From: Thelonectria olida
Taxonomy: Eukaryota > Ascomycota > Sordariomycetes > Hypocreales > Nectriaceae
Assembly (NCBI GenBank): GCA_020736575.1
Contig: JAGPYM010000042.1
Coordinates: 186,001 to 250,000 of the forward strand
DNA length: 64,000 bases
Direction of reading: 5' to 3'
Each line of letters starts with the position of its first letter. Within the stretch, counting starts at the first letter, position 1. Made by a program: the position numbers and the translations under genes. Shown in pieces: positions 1 through 12,032 of this stretch. The notes beneath the pieces are model-generated. The model ran no database searches. It saw only the letters and a list, made by a program, of their open reading frames with translations, and was not told where the DNA came from.

Positions 1-770
1 AGAGTGAGTCCCTTCTACTACTGTCTTCCTTTGGCGAAGCAAGTCTGACCGAGACCTAGTACATTCTGTGGCTGTCTTTCTTCCTTGGCATAGATGGTTC
101 GTCTACGTCTATGAGTCTGCTCTTCAGGATGAATGTGGCTACAACGGCACACTTCCGTACTGGGACTGGACATTGGACTATGAAGATCCGGCATCATCTC
201 CTGTGTTCGACACGGATCTCGGATTCGGCGGTAATGGTGAAGAGGGTAGTGGTTGCGTCATTGATGGACCGTTTGCTGGCCTCAACCTGTCGACCCCGGA
301 TGACCATTGCCTCCAGCGCGTCTTCAATTTGGACATGATCCCTCTATACGCCTCGCCTTCTCAAGTAAACTCAACCCTCGAGACTATCTCCTACTCTTTG
401 TTCCGCCCGGCTTTGGAAAGCGGCCCTCATCGGGGAGCACATGCTGGCATTTCTGGGGACATGGGCCACAACTACTCCCCCAACGGTGAGCACAGCTGAC
501 TTGTGAGAAACGCAAAGAACAGGCTAACAATACAATCAAGACCCAATCTTCTTCCTACATCACGGCAACATCGACCGAATCTGGTGGCAATGGCAATCTG
601 TGGACAGCAGCAGGCGGAGCGACTATGCTGGAAACAGGTATCGGAACAATGCCACAGTGGAGGGCACTCTGGAGGATCCAGTGCCAATGGTTTCTGGGTT
701 TTTCGATGAGGCATACACTGTGGGCGATCTGATGTGGGTTGAGACTGGAGTTTTCTGCTACACCTACTGA
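1..770 (+). CDS. Tyrosinase / catechol oxidase-like copper protein, 3' part only
   Basis: This is a type-3 copper oxidase that hydroxylates or oxidises phenols. The 5' part lies outside the window. Exons visible are 1-3, 60-485 and 541-770. Intron 4-59 has donor GTGAGT, branch CTGAC and acceptor TAG; intron 486-540 has GTGAGC, branch CTAAC and AAG. The first full exon opens with a CuA-site signature (FLPWHRWFVYVYE, then LPYWDW). After the second intron comes the CuB signature DPIFFLHHGNIDRIWWQWQ. The protein ends soon after at a TGA (768-770), so it is the short kind without the long C-terminal lid domain, like secreted catechol oxidases. Several N-x-S/T sites fit secretion, but the signal peptide cannot be seen. 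Family call is firm; substrate is unknown. It is separate from the cluster-like genes further on. Confidence 0.88.
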
Positions 771-1102
771 GGCAACTGCTGTGCTGCGGGTAGCTGGTGG
801 TTATCCTGAGTATTGATGTTGGCTGTCAGGTAGAAAACCTTTACGGAGAGATGTAGTGCTGATGGGCAATGGAGCTCTTTCCTTCAACCATTGCCCGAAC
901 CTAGATTGGTAGTCCGATATCAACCTATATCTCAAATTGGGCTTGACTTCTTGATCATGTCGATACTAGCGGAACCAGTGAGGACACTTCCGAACGCTTC
1001 TGATATCCCTCCATGCGGTACGGTCAGATTACATCGTGGGCGATAAGAAAGATGTTCATAGATACATAACACCACCAAGAACTCTCACAACGCAAAGCAA
1101 AT
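771..1102. other. Intergenic, convergent gene ends
   Basis: This lies between the tyrosinase stop and the stop of the minus-strand gene. I see no ORF with recognisable content; it should hold the two 3' UTRs. Confidence 0.6.
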
Positions 1103-3026
1103 TCACTCAAAGGGTTGTTCCTCAGTCCCAGTATGAATTCTAACCGCAGAATCCGGTCCCAAGGACCAAAACTCCAAAACCCCCTCCATTTCCGAGCAGA
1201 CCCATCCCGTTCCATGGCAATCAGTGTCACCGTCACACCCGCCCACGATGCGAACACCTTGGCGTCTCGTGCCCGAACCGATGGGCAGATACGTAGAAGG
1301 AAAGCGGCATATTCGCACAGGCTTCACATAAGTTGCCACAAGGTCGATGCCCAGTCGACAACTTCCTACGGCACGGCGAGCTCCGTTTTCGTAGTCGAAT
1401 AGTATGGCTCTGCATGACTCTTTTTCCTGGTCGTAGAAAACTCGCATGGTGGTTACGCCATTCAACGGGGCGGATGAGAAATTGGCATGTTGGATGAGCA
1501 CTTTGTCGGGCTGAGGATATTCGAATGGTGCGAAGCCCCTGTTGGCATGTCGCTCCCAAGAATATGCCCCAAAGATCGTGGCCGGCCCAAAGTCAGCCGT
1601 ATTATATATCAGCAGTCTTGGCTGGGACTGACTGAGAACCATGTCTCGATGCTGTCCCGTGTGACATGGGCCAATGAAGACATCACCAGCCAATTTCGTA
1701 CGGACCTATACTGTTTAGTCTACACTCGCACCAGTGACATGAGGAGCGATTACCGCAAAGCAAGGCTTCTGCGCCGTCACCCGCCCCTCGGCCTGTTTCA
1801 CTCTCACCCCAAAGGCAATGATTTCTTCGTCCTTGGGTATCGGGAGATACGCCCACGTTACCGTTTCTTGACGCCGCTTGGAGATGCGCTCGAACGTCCG
1901 CCGCGAATCAGGCTCTGTCGCCGTGTGTGCGTGGATCGCGTAGACCTTGCCGTGCGAGAAGAAGAACGTGAGACCCGTTGCGCCGTGCAGATCAGCAGTG
2001 CGGAATCGTGTCGATTGAGCGATATGCCCACAGAAGCCGCAGTCTTCTAAGGAGGGCGGACTGGGCATGTCCCAGATTTGGAAGCCGCTGAGGGATTTGG
2101 GCAGCTCGAGGCGCAAGATACGATACTATGCCGCGTTAGTCTCTGGTCGACGTATCGTCCAAGAAGCATGGAACACCTTGAAGTTTGCTGTGGCGTTTCT
2201 CAGCTGGCTTTCTTCGTGGATCGCGTAGGCCAAGTTATCCGACCGCCGGTGTTGATAGGTTGGCCTGCTGGATATTCTTTCAATCTGTTTGATGCCTCGA
2301 GAATCAAATGCCAGCCGCACAAGCGATGAGTCTTCTGGCTGGGAGATAACCGGCTCTCCGCCACGCGCCCACCCCGAGATACTAGAAAGAGGCGTTGACA
2401 ATGAATTCGAATCTGCAGACGAACGCGCAAGCTCCCGACCCAAGCTCGTAGCACAAATGTACCGCCAAAACGTCGCCGCCTCGGAGTAATCTCGTATCAA
2501 CCGAATCAACTCTGCCGGGAGCGCTCTCAGCTCGGGAATGCCATAGACCTCGGCTTTCTCATACACCAGGTCAACCGCGAGGTTTGCGTCGTGATCGAGT
2601 CCAGGATCCAGCGCACCTCGCCACGGGCTCCGAGACACGGCCACCATCCACAGCCGGTCAAGCGCATCTCGAGTCGTGCACTCGTTCTTGAACAAGACAA
2701 AACAGTCGTAATGTACGCCAACGGCTTCGGGAGATCGATTGCAGCGCCAACACTTCAAGCGCCAACAAAGCAGGCTGTCGTGAAAGGCGAGATTGGTGTC
2801 GCCGTTCCCAGGGAAGTGTGCCTTGTCCGAGCAAGGTGCCGCTTCGGGAGAAGTATCACCGTCTCTTACTAGGTCAGAGAGACGGGTTAGAGGGAGACTA
2901 CCAAGACAACTAGTAGGGCGGCGACGTGGTCTTACATGGCACGAAGGCGTCCCCAGGCAACAAGGCCCAGCCACAAATGCCGCATTGGACCCGCAGACAA
3001 ATATGGTTTGGATTCCTGTTATCCAT
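1103..3026 (-). CDS. Conserved fungal hypothetical protein with N-terminal CxxC zinc motif
   Basis: Four exons join in frame: 2936-3026, 2177-2868, 1754-2125 and 1103-1705 (1758 nt, 585 aa). The start chosen is the ATG at 3024-3026, because it yields an N-terminal CGICGWALLPGD-type motif that reads as a zinc-binding knuckle. The longer frame starting at 3055 loses this motif and runs through an intron (2869-2935, GTAAGA, CTAAC, CTAG). Intron 2126-2176 (branch ACTAAC) and intron 1706-1753 (branch ACTAAAC) also restore frame. Later come a Cys-rich segment with HYDCFVLF, then LPAELIRLIRDYSE, an F-box-like helix seen in many Pezizomycotina hypothetical proteins, and a C-terminal half with DVFIGPCHTG and LLIYNTADFGP. 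I recognise this as a common fungal family of unknown function. The gene looks intact. Confidence 0.72.
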
Positions 3027-3549
3027 GACAATGTTTCAGGGAGAGGCCAGCCCATTGGTCTGCCGGGTCAGTCGAGTTGTCGTCAACAAAAACAATGGCA
3101 GTTGAAGAGCACAAACAGCTGCCACTCGTACATTGTCCCAGGCTGCTTACTTGCATCGGTCCGGAATATTATGCAGCCGGTGCGGGGTGAGATGTGAGAT
3201 ACTCGATGGATGGATCAATTGGTCAGATTAACCAACTGCGCCGTGATTCTCGCTGATTACCGCGGCAATTGTTTGCAAGTAGATATTCTCACAGTGAAGT
3301 TGAGGTTCGTTGTGGGTTGCACCCGCGGTCGCACATTAGCCGAGGAGCTAACCTGGAGCAAGGTCAATAAACCAAATAGAGGCAGTTTATAACAGACGAC
3401 GTCAGCGACAGTACAGTATTGCTTCTCGCACCAACAGCTGTAGGAGATCACGGATCGTTCTTTTTCCATGAACCTAGACCTTGACTAGGTGGTCTTACTT
3501 TGCATGAGGTTCCTGAACCTGGAACTACCATCGTGTCTTCCCTTCATCA
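3027..3549. other. Intergenic, no gene seen
   Basis: This holds the upstream region of the 1103-3026 gene and the 3' flank of the F-box-like gene. Short ORFs here have no recognisable content. Confidence 0.5.
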
Positions 3550-4987
3550 TCAGGACCAGTCCCAATCTTCTCCATCATTCGACGTCTCTTCATCAGAGGA
3601 ATAACCATATGCCTCCCACTCCTCCCTAGATACCCTAGGATCGCTGTATGTGAAAACTATACCCATTGGTTCAAATTCGGCCTTTAATCTGCTCATTCTA
3701 TCCCAAGGATATTCGCCATTCCTGTGAAACCCGTCCATGGGACGAAATTCGATATGAATCTTACGCAATTTGGATTCCCTTGCCAAGACCAATCTGGCAA
3801 GGCTTCGCAACCACTGCTCTTCGATGTCTCTGAAGTCATCCGTTTGGTTACCTGAGGCAAACTTCCAAGTGAAGCTTTTCAGCTCTGGAGGAGATAGGAT
3901 CAGATCCGATACTGGATCATCAGGTTCTAGCTTCCGCTTCAGCAGACACCTTGATACAGACAACGATTCTAGAGCCGTAAAGTCGGATAGGGTGCATGTA
4001 GCCTTTCTCCCCGATGGGGGGAAAAATTCCATTTCCAAATTTTTAAGGGTCTGCCTGTGTTTGAGCAGCATTGATCGACAGGCAGGCCAGTCCACATGTT
4101 GATAACGTGAACTATCGAAGCTTATGCGAGCTGAAACCAGTTTTGATGGCCAAGAAAGGAGGGTGGCAATAGCTTCGGGTGATCCTCTATGGCGAGAGAT
4201 TGACAATTCGGAAAATTGTGCTGGTATAATCTCCTGGATAGTAATGTCAGCACCTTATGCGGCTTTGGGGACCTATGATATCCAAATCGAGACATCCTCG
4301 GTACACATACCTCAGATTTGTAATCCAATGGATCGTCTTTTACTATCCTAGGGAACATGACTGACAGGCTTTTCAGGGACGGAGCTTGTACAACTCTCAT
4401 CAACCTTTGGACTTCAAGCCCACATTGGCTATCGAGTAAGAACCTCAAATGCTCGACGGTAGGCATATGAGACAAGGCGAGCCCAAGAAGCTTCCATGCT
4501 CTTTCGTCGCACTCTGGAGAGAAGCCGCAAGAATGGAAAGTTCTTTAACGTTGACCAAGCGCTGAGCCAAGTCTTCGACAGTGGCAAAATCATCCTCAAT
4601 CCCTGGTGGCTTCTCCTGCATGTACAACATATTGAAGCTGGCACGTTGGCAGTAGTGGCCAAGCAAGGGATTGTTCCGGACATTTTGCAGTATGGCTCGG
4701 ATACGCCAGGAATCTACGAATAATCGAGCAACTGAGTGGGAATCTGGAGCAAAACAAATCTCGTGATAAAGAAAAGGTATTGCCATGCGATAAAAACGCT
4801 TGCATGCGAACCCAACCGATAGAATTGAATCGAGGTCGTGTCTGTACTTGGGCCGCGGCTGGACACCTGGAAGAGCGACTGCGAGTTCGAGGATGGTAAG
4901 CAGAAGTTCATGCGGTAAGGCTAGAATGGGCGGATGTGCAGAGTGATGCAACTGGGTGAGGCCTGTGTTGCCATGTTCTGCAACCAT
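3550..4987 (-). pseudogene. F-box/LRR-like protein gene broken by one frameshift
   Basis: The gene starts at ATG 4985-4987 (MVAEHGNTGL) and soon shows an F-box-like helix (LALPHELLLTILELAV), followed by leucine-rich segments such as LVNVKELSIL. Near 4520-4540 the frame must change by one base: the upstream frame gives VKELSIL and the sensible continuation, CGFSPECDERAWKLLG then MPTVEHLRFLLD, sits in another frame. No intron signals explain this, so a one-base deletion (or a sequencing error) is most likely. Downstream a good intron at 4234-4310 (GTATGT, branch GCTGAC, CAG) joins cleanly to IIPAQFSELSISRHRG and an open frame to the stop at 3550. The acidic, Trp-rich end is typical of fungal F-box proteins. 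Such proteins recruit substrates to SCF ubiquitin ligases; the target here is unknown. Confidence 0.6.
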
Positions 4988-5274
4988 GATGTTCTCGGTG
5001 AGTTCTCCAATGCGAAACTGAGTTGGAGGATGGAGTTTGGCTCGTGGTGTGCTTGAAGTAAGGAAGCAAAGAAAGCTATACGCATTGTAGCTGCATACTT
5101 GGCTCACGTTGTGACTCACGCTTGTGACTGCTGATGAGGGGATCTTGGGACAATGCGCAACAGCCATCCACGCATTCGTGGTCCCACCCGAGTGTACAGT
5201 TAAACTGACCTGTCGCAGGGATTGTTACCTGACCTATCCCACTTTTACCCACTTTCTTTTATAGATCAGTTGAA

Positions 5275-5620
5275 GTCTAGGGTAAAATTCGGCTATATTT
5301 AAGAAGGTTAATTAGATCTTTTTTTTTTTTTAGAAAATTTTCTCTGCATAGAAAGTTAATTTAAAATCAATTTTAAATGAATTTTTTATAAATAAAAGTG
5401 TTATTTTATAAAATAAAATAAAAAAATAAAATTAAATATAAAATAAATAAATAAATATAATTAATAAAAAATATTTAAATTTATATTATTAAAATATACA
5501 TATACTTAATTTTTTTTAAATATTAATAAAAATATTTTAATATATTTTATTTAATTTTTAAAAGAAAAAAGAAAGGGAAGCTTAAAATTAAAAAAAGAAT
5601 CTAATTATATAATATAAGCT
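5275..5620. repeat. AT-rich RIP-like block 1
   Basis: A stretch of nearly pure A+T with homopolymer runs and a sharp border to normal GC DNA on both sides. It has no reading frame. In Pezizomycotina such blocks are usually repeats destroyed by C-to-T RIP mutation; the original element is not recognisable here. Confidence 0.75.
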
Positions 5621-5623
5621 GAC

Positions 5624-6097
5624 CTATGCTCCCTGAGATGCATACCCAGATATCGTTGTCTTATTGGTTGAGAATGGCGCTGAAGTTGATGCGGATTTGC
5701 ACCTCGCTTGACTGCTCGAGGGGCTCATAGCGGGAATATCTAACGCCTCACGCCAAGGACAATACGAGGGCGTATGGGTCACGGCCGACCGGCCCACTGG
5801 CAGCACGCTTCGTGCTGGCAGAGGATGACTTGTGCATGCGCCGTGAACCGCAGGGTTGTTCGAGTTTCTAATGCTTTGATTCTGGTGGAATGGTGGTGGC
5901 GGTGCTTGTGAACGCATGAATGGCGACTGGTCGCTGCGTGTCCCTGCGATTGAAGTTGACGTGTGTGGTGGAGCTGGTGTTTGATGAGGCGTTGCGTGGC
6001 CGACTCCTTGAACAGGCAGACTTGCAGCAAAATGGTGTCCAGCTGACCCGGCCGACGTTGCGGAGGCGGCGAGCGACTCGAGGGCCTCTTCCTTCAA
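5624..6097 (-). CDS. Doubtful low-complexity ORF beside AT-rich block
   Basis: An open frame of 157 codons rich in Ser, Pro, Ala, Thr and His starts at 6097 and ends right at the border of the AT-rich block. No domain, signal peptide or membrane segment is recognisable. Other frames are open in the same place, as is common in GC-balanced intergenic DNA. It may be the C-terminal piece of a gene cut by the neighbouring repeat, or no gene at all. Confidence 0.2.
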   Translation of the reverse strand: MKEEALESLAASATSAGSAGHHFAASLPVQGVGHATPHQTPAPPHTSTSIAGTRSDQSPFMRSQAPPPPFHQNQSIRNSNNPAVHGACTSHPLPARSVLPVGRSAVTHTPSYCPWREALDIPAMSPSSSQARCKSASTSAPFSTNKTTISGYASQGA

Positions 6098-6290
6098 AGA
6101 CGGGCAGTGACTCGGGTGAGGAGAAACGGTGCGTGCCGACCGTGGATATAATACCCAAGCCTTGGTCTATATGCCAGGACTAGCGGTATCCCATTGGGTC
6201 GGAATTCGGGCTTCTTTTTAATGAATATAGCCGCCTTTGATGTGCGAAATTCCGGTAACCACTGGGCGGAGAGCTTGTCGTAGAAGCACT

Positions 6291-6680
6291 TCAGCTTCTG
6301 CCACGTAAGTTAATGCAGAACTCGCCACAGAGGATCTCGATGTGTCTAGCCCAGAATAGCTCTTGTACAACCCAAGACCGGGCCCAGTAATCTCTGTTGA
6401 GCAAGTCGCACAGCCCTGGGGTGATATCCATGTGATTCCTTCCAACGTTTTGGCAACAACTCTCCAGGTAGCCCATTGCCTGGTTGGTCTGGACAGCTCC
6501 TGGGCCAAGCCAAGCGAATACCTTGGTGGCACTTGCGTATATGCTATCGAATAGCTTTGTTTGCTGGTCTTTGCCACTCTCTCCAAGTTGACTGATGTAG
6601 ATGTAGTCAATCCAAAAGTAGATTGGCTGGCCATCCTGACTGGCCCCAAAAGAGGTACTTCATCTTGGGGCTCCAGATAC
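6291..6680 (-). pseudogene. Truncated HET-domain relic
   Basis: Reading the minus strand without respect to a start codon gives DGQPIYFWIDYIYISQLGE, then LFDSIYASATKVFAWLGP, then RDYWARSWVVQELFWARHIE and LCGEFCINL. This order matches the heterokaryon-incompatibility (HET) domain: WIDAICINQ, the IY-A-V-WLG segment, and the YW-R-WVVQE segment. The first motif is degenerate (Ile-Cys-Ile-Asn is Ile-Tyr-Ile-Ser). There is no start, the N-terminal half is missing and the frame ends after about 120 residues. It is a remnant of a self/non-self recognition gene. Confidence 0.7.
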
Positions 6681-6689
6681 GCCAAGATT

Positions 6690-8603
6690 TAGCTGCCGGT
6701 CAGTTCCCCTGGCTGGACTGAGCGAACCAGAAGGCCAGTGTTAGACGGAACTCTGAATTGCACACAAACCGAAAAGAAGCTGGCTACTATTACTTGAGCC
6801 CAGAGATTCCTGCAGTTTCAGCGGCTCTCAAATCAGGCACCTCCAAGCAAGAATAACTGTTGCTCCTTCAGGCGTAAGAGTATGCATGAAGATACAGTGA
6901 AATCCGTGAAAGACATGTCCTCTAGCGGCTGCTTCTGCCAGCTCCTAGCACGGATCGCCCTGGTAGACAACAAATCTGTTCTAAAGCTAAAGGTCGGACA
7001 CTCGCCATCAATGCGTACCTTGATGCCTCTCAGATTTCTAAACTCTAGTTAGGACCTGTTCATTCTCAGACGGCGAAGTCTGCTAAGATGGACGAAGCTG
7101 TTTAGCAAGGCTTGGCTAAACATTGAAGCTTGACGCGAGAAGCCTTCTGAAATGATTAGCTGTAAAGCGACTGTGTAAGCCCACGAACGGGGCTAGGAAG
7201 CTGCTAGGAAAGGGGGGAAGGGGTTGGTGAGATGAAACAACACTTTAGCTATTATAGGAAGCTTGGGAGTAAAGTCCAAGAGCCCTGCGTGGCGACATGT
7301 GAGATCCTAGCCATCTTGAGTCACCGCTGTCTGATAGGTCCCCCCATCACAAGATTGGCTCATTTGAAGGAGACTTAGTAACCCGAATCGTCTGCGTCAC
7401 GACCGCCCTCCTCAGTCCCTACCAGGCTCAGTCCTCGGCCTACATCAGCTGGCTTCTTGCACAGAATTGGTTGCACCATGACCATGACACGCGCTCGAAC
7501 AAGGAGTGTCCCGGGTCGACTTGACAGACAGCACGTTGACAATGTGGCCCATGAGCGAGCCAAGCGGTCTGAAAAATAAACGGCACACTCTAAGAAGGCG
7601 ACATAAATACGCCAACATCTTGGGTGCGAGACATTGAGCTGAGTGACCGGCATAATCTATCAGCCCCCCCTTGTTACGCCCCGTGGTGTGCCGTTTTTTC
7701 TTCATCCCGCTTGCGAGCTAACCAACTTGCAACTGGTGGCGGCGAGGCAACCTTCTAGTGCAAAGAGAGTCGCCGCAGCTTGCGGAATAGGCCCGAATAG
7801 TACTGGTTAGTCTGCATGTGTCGGGCCGACAGGGCGGTCAAGACCGGCAACCGGGTGAAGAAAGCATGGCACTTGTTGGCGCACTACCCCATACTAAACC
7901 CCCAGTCAAGTGTGGCGTGTGTTGTTTTACCCGCTTGACCAGATAAGTAAGGAGTTGAAGGCATACTATAGTATTGGTCTTCTGAATATGCAGTTGGAAT
8001 ACATGCATAATGATACTATTAATTTGAAGTATAGATAATAGATTGATAAAATAGCCTTGTTTCAGTATATTATTTATATTAATCAAGCATAAATTGCTTC
8101 ACTTTTATTCTTATAACGCAGAGCGCGAGTAATCCGACGCGTCATCCGACAACTTGCTTCGCCATGACTTCTTGCGCGGGCCGTTTGGCCCCTGAGACGC
8201 CGCATCGTTGCATTGGGCTGGAGTGCGGGGAAATAAGCTTCCACTAACGTCGGCTAGACTTGGTCTTGGAGTCTGGGGTAATGGTTCTCTCGCGCGCTCC
8301 GGGTCGCCCGTTCTCCAGCTCGTGGCTGAACGTTGCTGGGGTGGGAGGGTCAGGGACAATGTGGCATCCTTAAGGAAGGCTCCTTTCTTACTCGCCGGCA
8401 TTGCTTCCATTGTTTTAAATCCGGCGGGCTCGCCGATCTCCCGTCATATGCCGTCTCAGTAATATCACACTCAGGCAACTGCCTCTCATCGCGCTCGTCA
8501 TTCCCTGGGCTTCTCACAAGCTCTACATCAAGCCAAACCCCTCGGACCGCAACCAATTCAACGTCTGTTCCTCGGCTAGCATGATCTCCAACTGTTAGCA
8601 CAC
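6690..8603. other. Long gene-free stretch upstream of the permease
   Basis: About 1.9 kb with no convincing coding frame on either strand. ORFs up to 99 codons are short, overlap each other and have no recognisable content. The part around 7950-8110 is AT-rich. The last few hundred bases should contain the promoter of the gene starting at 8604. Confidence 0.5.
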
Positions 8604-10516
8604 ATGTCTTCCTTTGTCGGCACCAACCAAAAAGCAAACAGCTACGATGAGATTGCGCTGGTCGAGATCCATTGCGAGCACGCCGACTCGGCCGCCCACA
8701 ATGCCCACGCTTCGCCCCTGTCCGAATTCCCGTCTCCCTTTGGCGTCACTATGAATCCCATGGACTCGCTGCCTCCCCCGCGCCTTTCCGTGGGATCCGA
8801 CGAGCTGCCAGCACACGTGCAGCGGGTTTTGCACAACGAGCGCGAACTCACCTTCCTGCGATGCTGTCGCCAGTATCCCAAGGCCATGGCCTGGTCGCTG
8901 CTGCTCTTCTGCACTGTTGTCATGGAGGCGTACGACAAGTCGCTCATCATGGGTCTCTTTGCGTTTCCCGCGTTTCAGCAAAAATACGGAACGCCGTCCA
9001 AACCTTTGGCGCAGTCGCCCGAGGAGCAGCGCTTTGAAATCTCGCCTGGGTGGCAGATGGGCCTGCAGAACGCTGCTGTCGTCTGCGAAATCATTGGGCT
9101 TCTGGCATATGGGTATATCACTTATGTTATTGGGTACCGGAAGACGATGATTGGCAGTCTTCTCTGGATGTGCGCTGCTGTGTTTCCTGCCTTCTTTGCA
9201 ACCGACATAAGGATCCTGCTGGTCGCACAAGCGTTATGTGGTATGCATCTTCCTTGATGAATGGAGAGCGCACGAACTCACAGCTGAGAATAGGGATTCC
9301 TTGGGGCGTCATTCAAACACTCGCAGCGACCTATGCAGCCGAAGTGGTGCCGTCCAACTTGAGAGCATGCGTGTTGAGTAACGTCAACATGTGCTGGCTC
9401 GTCGGACAGCTCATCGCGACGGGTGTCCTTCGCATCCTCGTACAAGATGGCTCGCAGTGGTCCTATCGCCTCCCATTCGCATTGCAATGGGTCTTTGCCG
9501 TGCCACTGTTGATTGGTGTATACTTTGCCCCCGACAGTCCTTGTGAGTCCTCTTCCTAGCCTCAATCACGAAGTATGGGACATGGCTAATATTCGGCGGC
9601 AGGGTGGCTTATCCGCCATGAACGGCAGGCAGACGCTCGCGAATCTCTTCGGCGGCTCTGCAATCGGGACGTTATTGATATTGATGACACCATAATCGTC
9701 ATGAACCACACTAATATGATTGAAAAGAAGTACAACTACGGAGGGTCCAGCTATAGAGACTGTTTCAAAGGCGCAAATCTCCGCAGGACCGAGATAGCAT
9801 GCGTCGTTTGGGCGTGCCAGGCCCTTTGCGGGTCTGCATTAACCGGTTATGCACCATATTTCCTATCCCAGGCTGGTTTCAACCCGTCACATTCCTTCAG
9901 CCTCTCCACCGGGATATGCGGCATGGCTATCTTAGGAGGCATGATCTCCTGGCTCCTCCTCGCCGTCTCTGGCCGTCGCCGGCTTTACATTCTCGGCTTG
10001 TTCGCCTCGCTCATCATCCTAATCACTGGGGGCGTTTTATCGGTAGCCTGGACCGGCACGAGTGCCACGAATTGGGCTTTGGGCGGCCTCCTAATTGGCA
10101 TGGCCTTCGCATACAACATGACGATTGGCCCTGTGTGTTACGTCTTGGTCGCCGAGATCCCCTCGACCCGACTGCGTGTCAAGACGGTCGCGCTTGCCAG
10201 AGTCACATATAACGTCTTCACCATCATGAACAGTACCCTAGTCCCCCAGATGTTAAGCCCGAATGCATGGAATCTCAAGGGCAAGGTGTACTTTGTCTAT
10301 GCGGGCACAACTTGTCTTTGTCTACTTTGGTGCTACTTCCGCCTTCCTGAAACAAGGAAGCTGTCATATCTAGAACTCGATATCCTGTTCGAGAAAAGGG
10401 CCCCAACTGCAAAATTCAGGGAACTGCAGGACAGACTGGCAAACAGCGCTTATATCTCTGCTTCCTCGGTGGAAAGGCTGAGAAATGCCTGGCATGGGTG
10501 GTTAGCATATTCTTAG
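8604..10516 (+). CDS. MFS sugar transporter, alpha-glucoside (maltose) permease type
   Basis: Three exons, 8604-9240, 9294-9542 and 9603-10516, give 1800 nt and 599 aa. Intron 1 (GTATGC, GCTGAG, TAG) and intron 2 (GTGAGT, GGCTAAT, CAG) join in frame. The protein has a hydrophilic N-terminus of about 95 residues and then the 12-helix sugar-porter layout: MEAYDKSLIMGLF in TM1, GYRKTMIG in the loop between helices 2 and 3, PDSPWWLIRHERQA after TM6 (near residue 292), and PETRKLSYLELDILFE near the end. The PxSPWWL form of the PESPRWL signature is typical of fungal alpha-glucoside:proton symporters. It would sit in the plasma membrane. No glucosidase gene lies beside it, so the substrate is inferred from family only. 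Confidence 0.88.
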
Positions 10517-11063
10517 GAGACGTTGAGTCCTTTCATTCTATTATAAATGACGAAAGACTTGGGATATTTGATACCACTACGCGTCCCCTCAACCATGGTC
10601 TATAATGCCAGCCAACCCGTGCAGTAGGTACCTAGAGTATCAAGTTTTCGCCACATTTTGGTTTCATGGGAGGATTGAAGCCACAACCCAACGAACTCTG
10701 TCGGCTGTGTAAAACGTCAGACTGACGCGAATATTTAGCACGTTTACAGGTACGCACTAATTTGGTCGACCCTGCCACACACGACCCATTGAATTACCAT
10801 CATCGAGCTCAAGTGGTCCCTCGGATCTCGGATGCAAGGTCAAGCACGGCCACGTGCCCTTGGCTGCCATGTTATCCTTGCTCAGTTGCCAATAAAGTCT
10901 CTCCCGGGTGTTGAAAAAGTCAACATTCGACTGGTTCTGGATATTTTCCCAATCGAATCTGCTGCAGTACTAGTTCAGGTGGTGATAATCTTAACGCATT
11001 CCAAGGTAGACAGACCTCGGTTCGCCAAAACCTCGATGGCGGGGAACACAATCACATGCACTC

Positions 11064-11070
11064 TATAAAA
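11064..11070 (+). promoter_or_regulatory. TATA box of the lysoplasmalogenase-like gene
   Basis: TATAAAA lies 84 bp upstream of the ATG at 11154, a usual distance in filamentous fungi. Confidence 0.5.
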
Positions 11071-11153
11071 CTGCTTCCATTTTCCATCATCTTTCGCCTC
11101 ACTGCGCTCAGAACTGATCTCTATCCTTTGAATTGTTGACCATACCCGAAACC

Positions 11154-12032
11154 ATGGCCTTTCAGTACACAGCCACCGAGCTGGAGAATGCCCTGCTTAT
11201 CCTTTCACTGAGCACCGCACTCACCTACGGCTGCATCGTGCACTCGCAACCGAGCCAGCTTCGAATGGTGACGAAAACACTATCCATAGGAATCCTGTCC
11301 GTTTTAAGCGCAGTCACTCATGGCCCGAAGCTATTGGGGGCTGCGCAAGCATTCGGTGCCCTGGGAGACGGGTTTCTCGCCTGGACTAGCGACGAAGCAT
11401 TCTTGCGAGGCCTCGCAAGTTTTCTGGCTGCTCACGTTTTTTACATCATCTTGTTTGCCCAAAAAGGACATGGGCTGGAGTTGTTTTGGTCTGAGCCGTG
11501 GAGGATACCGGCGGCCTGTTCCATGGCGTTGCTAACATGTGTTTTGGTTGGTGTCCTCCTACCCCGAGTTCCTCGAGACTTGCAGATTCCCATCTCTGTT
11601 TATTCCTCGGCAATCTTGAGCATGGTCTTTGCGGCTCTGACCATGACCGACCACTTCATTGTTCTTGGGGCTCTCCTCTTTACCATGTCAGATGGTATCC
11701 TCGCGACCGGGAGGTTTCTGGTCCCTGCCACGTCTCGACACCAGACATGGATGGAATACGGTGTTTGGAGCCTGTATTATTCGGGCCAGCTTCTCATTCA
11801 TTTGGGTATGAAACGACACAGCTGAATGTGATTTGCTCTCTATCTATGGACAGCGGACATAATGGAACTCCTATCAATGGGCGCTTGTTGCTCAGCCACC
11901 AGGAATGGGCATATCGAAGGGTTACGTGATAGCACGAAGACCAGCGAGCTGGAGCATGCGGCGGACAGCCACTTAGTTACACCAACAGGCCACTACCCCA
12001 TCAACCAATGGTTCAACCTGTCAGACTTTTAG
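11154..12032 (+). CDS. YhhN/TMEM86-family membrane protein (lysoplasmalogenase-like)
   Basis: The start at 11154 sits in a strong context (accATGg); the frame is open a little further upstream but without ATG. The protein has about eight hydrophobic segments. Family motifs are visible: FGALGDGFLAW, AAHVFYIILFAQ and LLFTMSDGILATGRF, which place the conserved acidic residues of YhhN/TMEM86 enzymes in membrane helices. These hydrolyse the vinyl ether bond of lysoplasmalogens; whether this fungus makes plasmalogens is not known. Reading straight through stops at 11825. A canonical intron at 11806-11853 (GTATGA, GCTGAAT, CAG) instead leads into a 60-residue hydrophilic tail ending at 12032 (831 nt, 276 aa). 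I prefer the spliced form, but the shorter form is possible. Confidence 0.72.

Noticed and set aside
8595..9230. 211-codon ORF opposite the first exon of the permease
   Set aside because: The sense strand has an unmistakable transporter; the antisense product has no recognisable features.
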